Shown here piece after piece: positions 6,664 through 7,594 of a DNA stretch of 7,594 bases. Below the pieces are notes generated by a model, which was not told the DNA's origin, made no database searches, and saw only the letters and a list, made by a program, of their open reading frames with translations. Within the stretch, counting starts at the first letter, position 1, and each line of letters starts with the position of its first letter. This stretch comes from an uncultured bacterium (lineage in GTDB: Bacteria; Patescibacteriota; Minisyncoccia; Moranbacterales; GWC2-37-73), in contig CAIPMZ010000115.1 of assembly GCA_903866285.1 (NCBI GenBank), positions 1 through 7,594 on the forward strand, given 5' to 3'. Position numbers and translations under genes: made by a program.

Positions 6664-6945
6664 AATCGTCCTAAGGTAGCGAAATTCCTTGTCAGGTAAG
6701 TTCTGACCCGCATGAAAGGTGTAACGATTTGGGAACTGTCTCAACGAAGGACCCGGTGAAATCGCAGTGACGGTGAAGATGCCGTCGACCTACAGCAAGA
6801 CGAAAAGACCCCGTGGAGCTTTACTACAACTTGGTATTGAATTGAGATTTTAGCTGCCGAGAATAGGTGGGAGACTTTGAAGCCGCGCTTTCGGGCGCAG
6901 TGGAGTCACTAGTGGAATACCACCCTGTTGGAGTTTTAATTCTAA

Positions 6946-7140
6946 CCCTCCTCTGTTAAGAGGTTGGAAAAGTGAATGTCAAGAAAATAGTAAGCGAAAC
7001 TTTTATCGGCGCAATCAAACAAAATCCCTCTTTTGTTCGGATTATTTTTTGGTTGTGCTGTATGTGAAATGCTTTAAAAACATTTCGCGACGCTTAGTAT
7101 CTTTCTTACTTCGCATTTTCTCTTCTCTTACCAGAGGGGG
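6946..7140 (+). repeat. Helix 79 expansion in 23S rRNA, branched
   Basis: E. coli has about 25 nt here (near nt 2200-2223); this gene has about 195 nt. The base stem pairs 6946-6962 (CCCTCCTCTGTTAAGAG) with 7125-7140 (CTCTTACCAGAGGGGG). A second, imperfect stem pairs about 6968-6996 with 7091-7119. Two hairpins branch from it: GCGCAATCAAACAAAATCC (about 7010-7028) with GGATTATTTTTTGGTTGTGC, and GTGAAATG with CATTTCGC (about 7063-7088). Conserved helix 80 P-loop sequence resumes directly after. The stems hold several mismatches but clearly pair overall. Confidence 0.75.
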
Positions 7141-7153
7141 AACAGTGCCTGGT

Positions 7154-7186
<33 letters not shown>

Positions 7187-7406
7187 GGCAACGGAGGCGT
7201 TTACAAAGGTTGGCTAGGTCCGGATGGAAATCGGGCCGATAGCGCAAACGCACAAGCCAGCTTTACTGAAAGACCGATCAGTCGATCAGTTTCGAAAGAA
7301 GAAGTTAGTGAACCGACCATCGCTCGTAGGAGCGTGGAAGATCATCAGATAAAAGTTACCCTGGGGATAACAGGCTGATCTTGCCCAAGAGTCCATATCG
7401 ACGGCA

Positions 7407-7441
<35 letters not shown>

Positions 7442-7512
7442 CCCGCTGAAGCTGGTGGGAAGGGTTGGGCTGTTCGCCCATTAAAGCGGTACGTGAGCTG
7501 GGTTCAAACCGT

Positions 7513-7594
7513 CAATTTGGCGGCTCCTTCCGGTGACGGGAGGATGCACAAATCGACTCATATCGGTGAAGTCCTAACGACACATTGCGATTCA
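7513..7594 (+). ncRNA. 5' part of a second group I intron at 23S position L2593 (cut by window end)
   Basis: The 23S exon reads GAGCTGGGTTCAAACCGT to 7512 (U2593), but the next conserved bases expected (CGTGAGACAGTTCGGTC in E. coli) do not follow. Instead the sequence has group I 5'-end features. P1 pairs exon CCGT 7509-7512 with guide GCGG 7520-7523, with the splice-site U-G pair, extended by C7513-G7519. A 6-bp P2-like hairpin pairs CCTTCC 7526-7531 with GGGAGG 7538-7543. Then ATCGGTGAAGTCCTAACG (7562-7579) closely resembles the P4-J4/5-P5 segment of the Azoarcus tRNA-Ile intron, as I remember it. L2593 is the known site of the Chlamydomonas chloroplast intron encoding I-CreI. Whether this intron has an endonuclease gene cannot be seen. 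Confidence 0.82.

Noticed and set aside
6664..6720. A further intron at L1931 or L1951
   Set aside because: The exon reads continuously through both sites with E. coli-like sequence.

Overview
The window looks like part of a genome from the Candidate Phyla Radiation (Patescibacteria). The evidence is an O-antigen-ligase-like membrane protein fused to TPR repeats of a kind common there, a 23S rRNA gene interrupted by group I introns and swollen by helix expansions, and no 16S rRNA upstream of the 23S. The phylum assignment is inference. Both protein genes read through with the standard bacterial code (stops TAG and TGA), so nothing suggests the UGA=Gly code of Gracilibacteria/SR1.

Layout. Positions 2-2503 (+) hold the membrane/TPR gene, whose frame is open to the left window edge. 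Positions 2504-3441 hold no gene. They contain a GC-rich double hairpin just after the stop codon, an AT-rich terminator-like hairpin, a good sigma70-type promoter (TTGACA, 16-nt spacer, TATTAT) at 2761-2788, and about 650 nt of hairpin-rich leader. From 3442 to the right edge runs a 23S rRNA gene (+), recognised by continuous alignment from memory to E. coli 23S nt 1 to about 2593. The last ~310 nt of the mature gene lie outside.

The 23S gene is strongly expanded. Five helices that are short hairpins in E. coli are enlarged here: helix 9, the helix 18 region, helix 25, helix 45 and helix 79. They contain internal inverted and tandem repeats, and each closes on itself, as expected if it stays in, or is trimmed from, the mature rRNA.

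Two group I introns interrupt conserved functional positions. The first, 5878-6663 (786 nt), sits after U1917 in the loop of helix 69. Nearly the whole ribozyme can be paired by eye (P1, P3-P10), and it carries a single-motif LAGLIDADG homing endonuclease gene in the P6 loop. The second starts after U2593, the same site as the Chlamydomonas chloroplast intron that encodes I-CreI, and is cut by the window end at 7594.

How the parts relate: the promoter at 2761 is the natural candidate to drive a 23S transcript unlinked from 16S. The introns must self-splice before helix 69 and the peptidyl-transferase region can fold. The endonuclease is the mobility factor of its host intron. The TPR membrane gene is an unrelated upstream neighbour, probably of the cell envelope.
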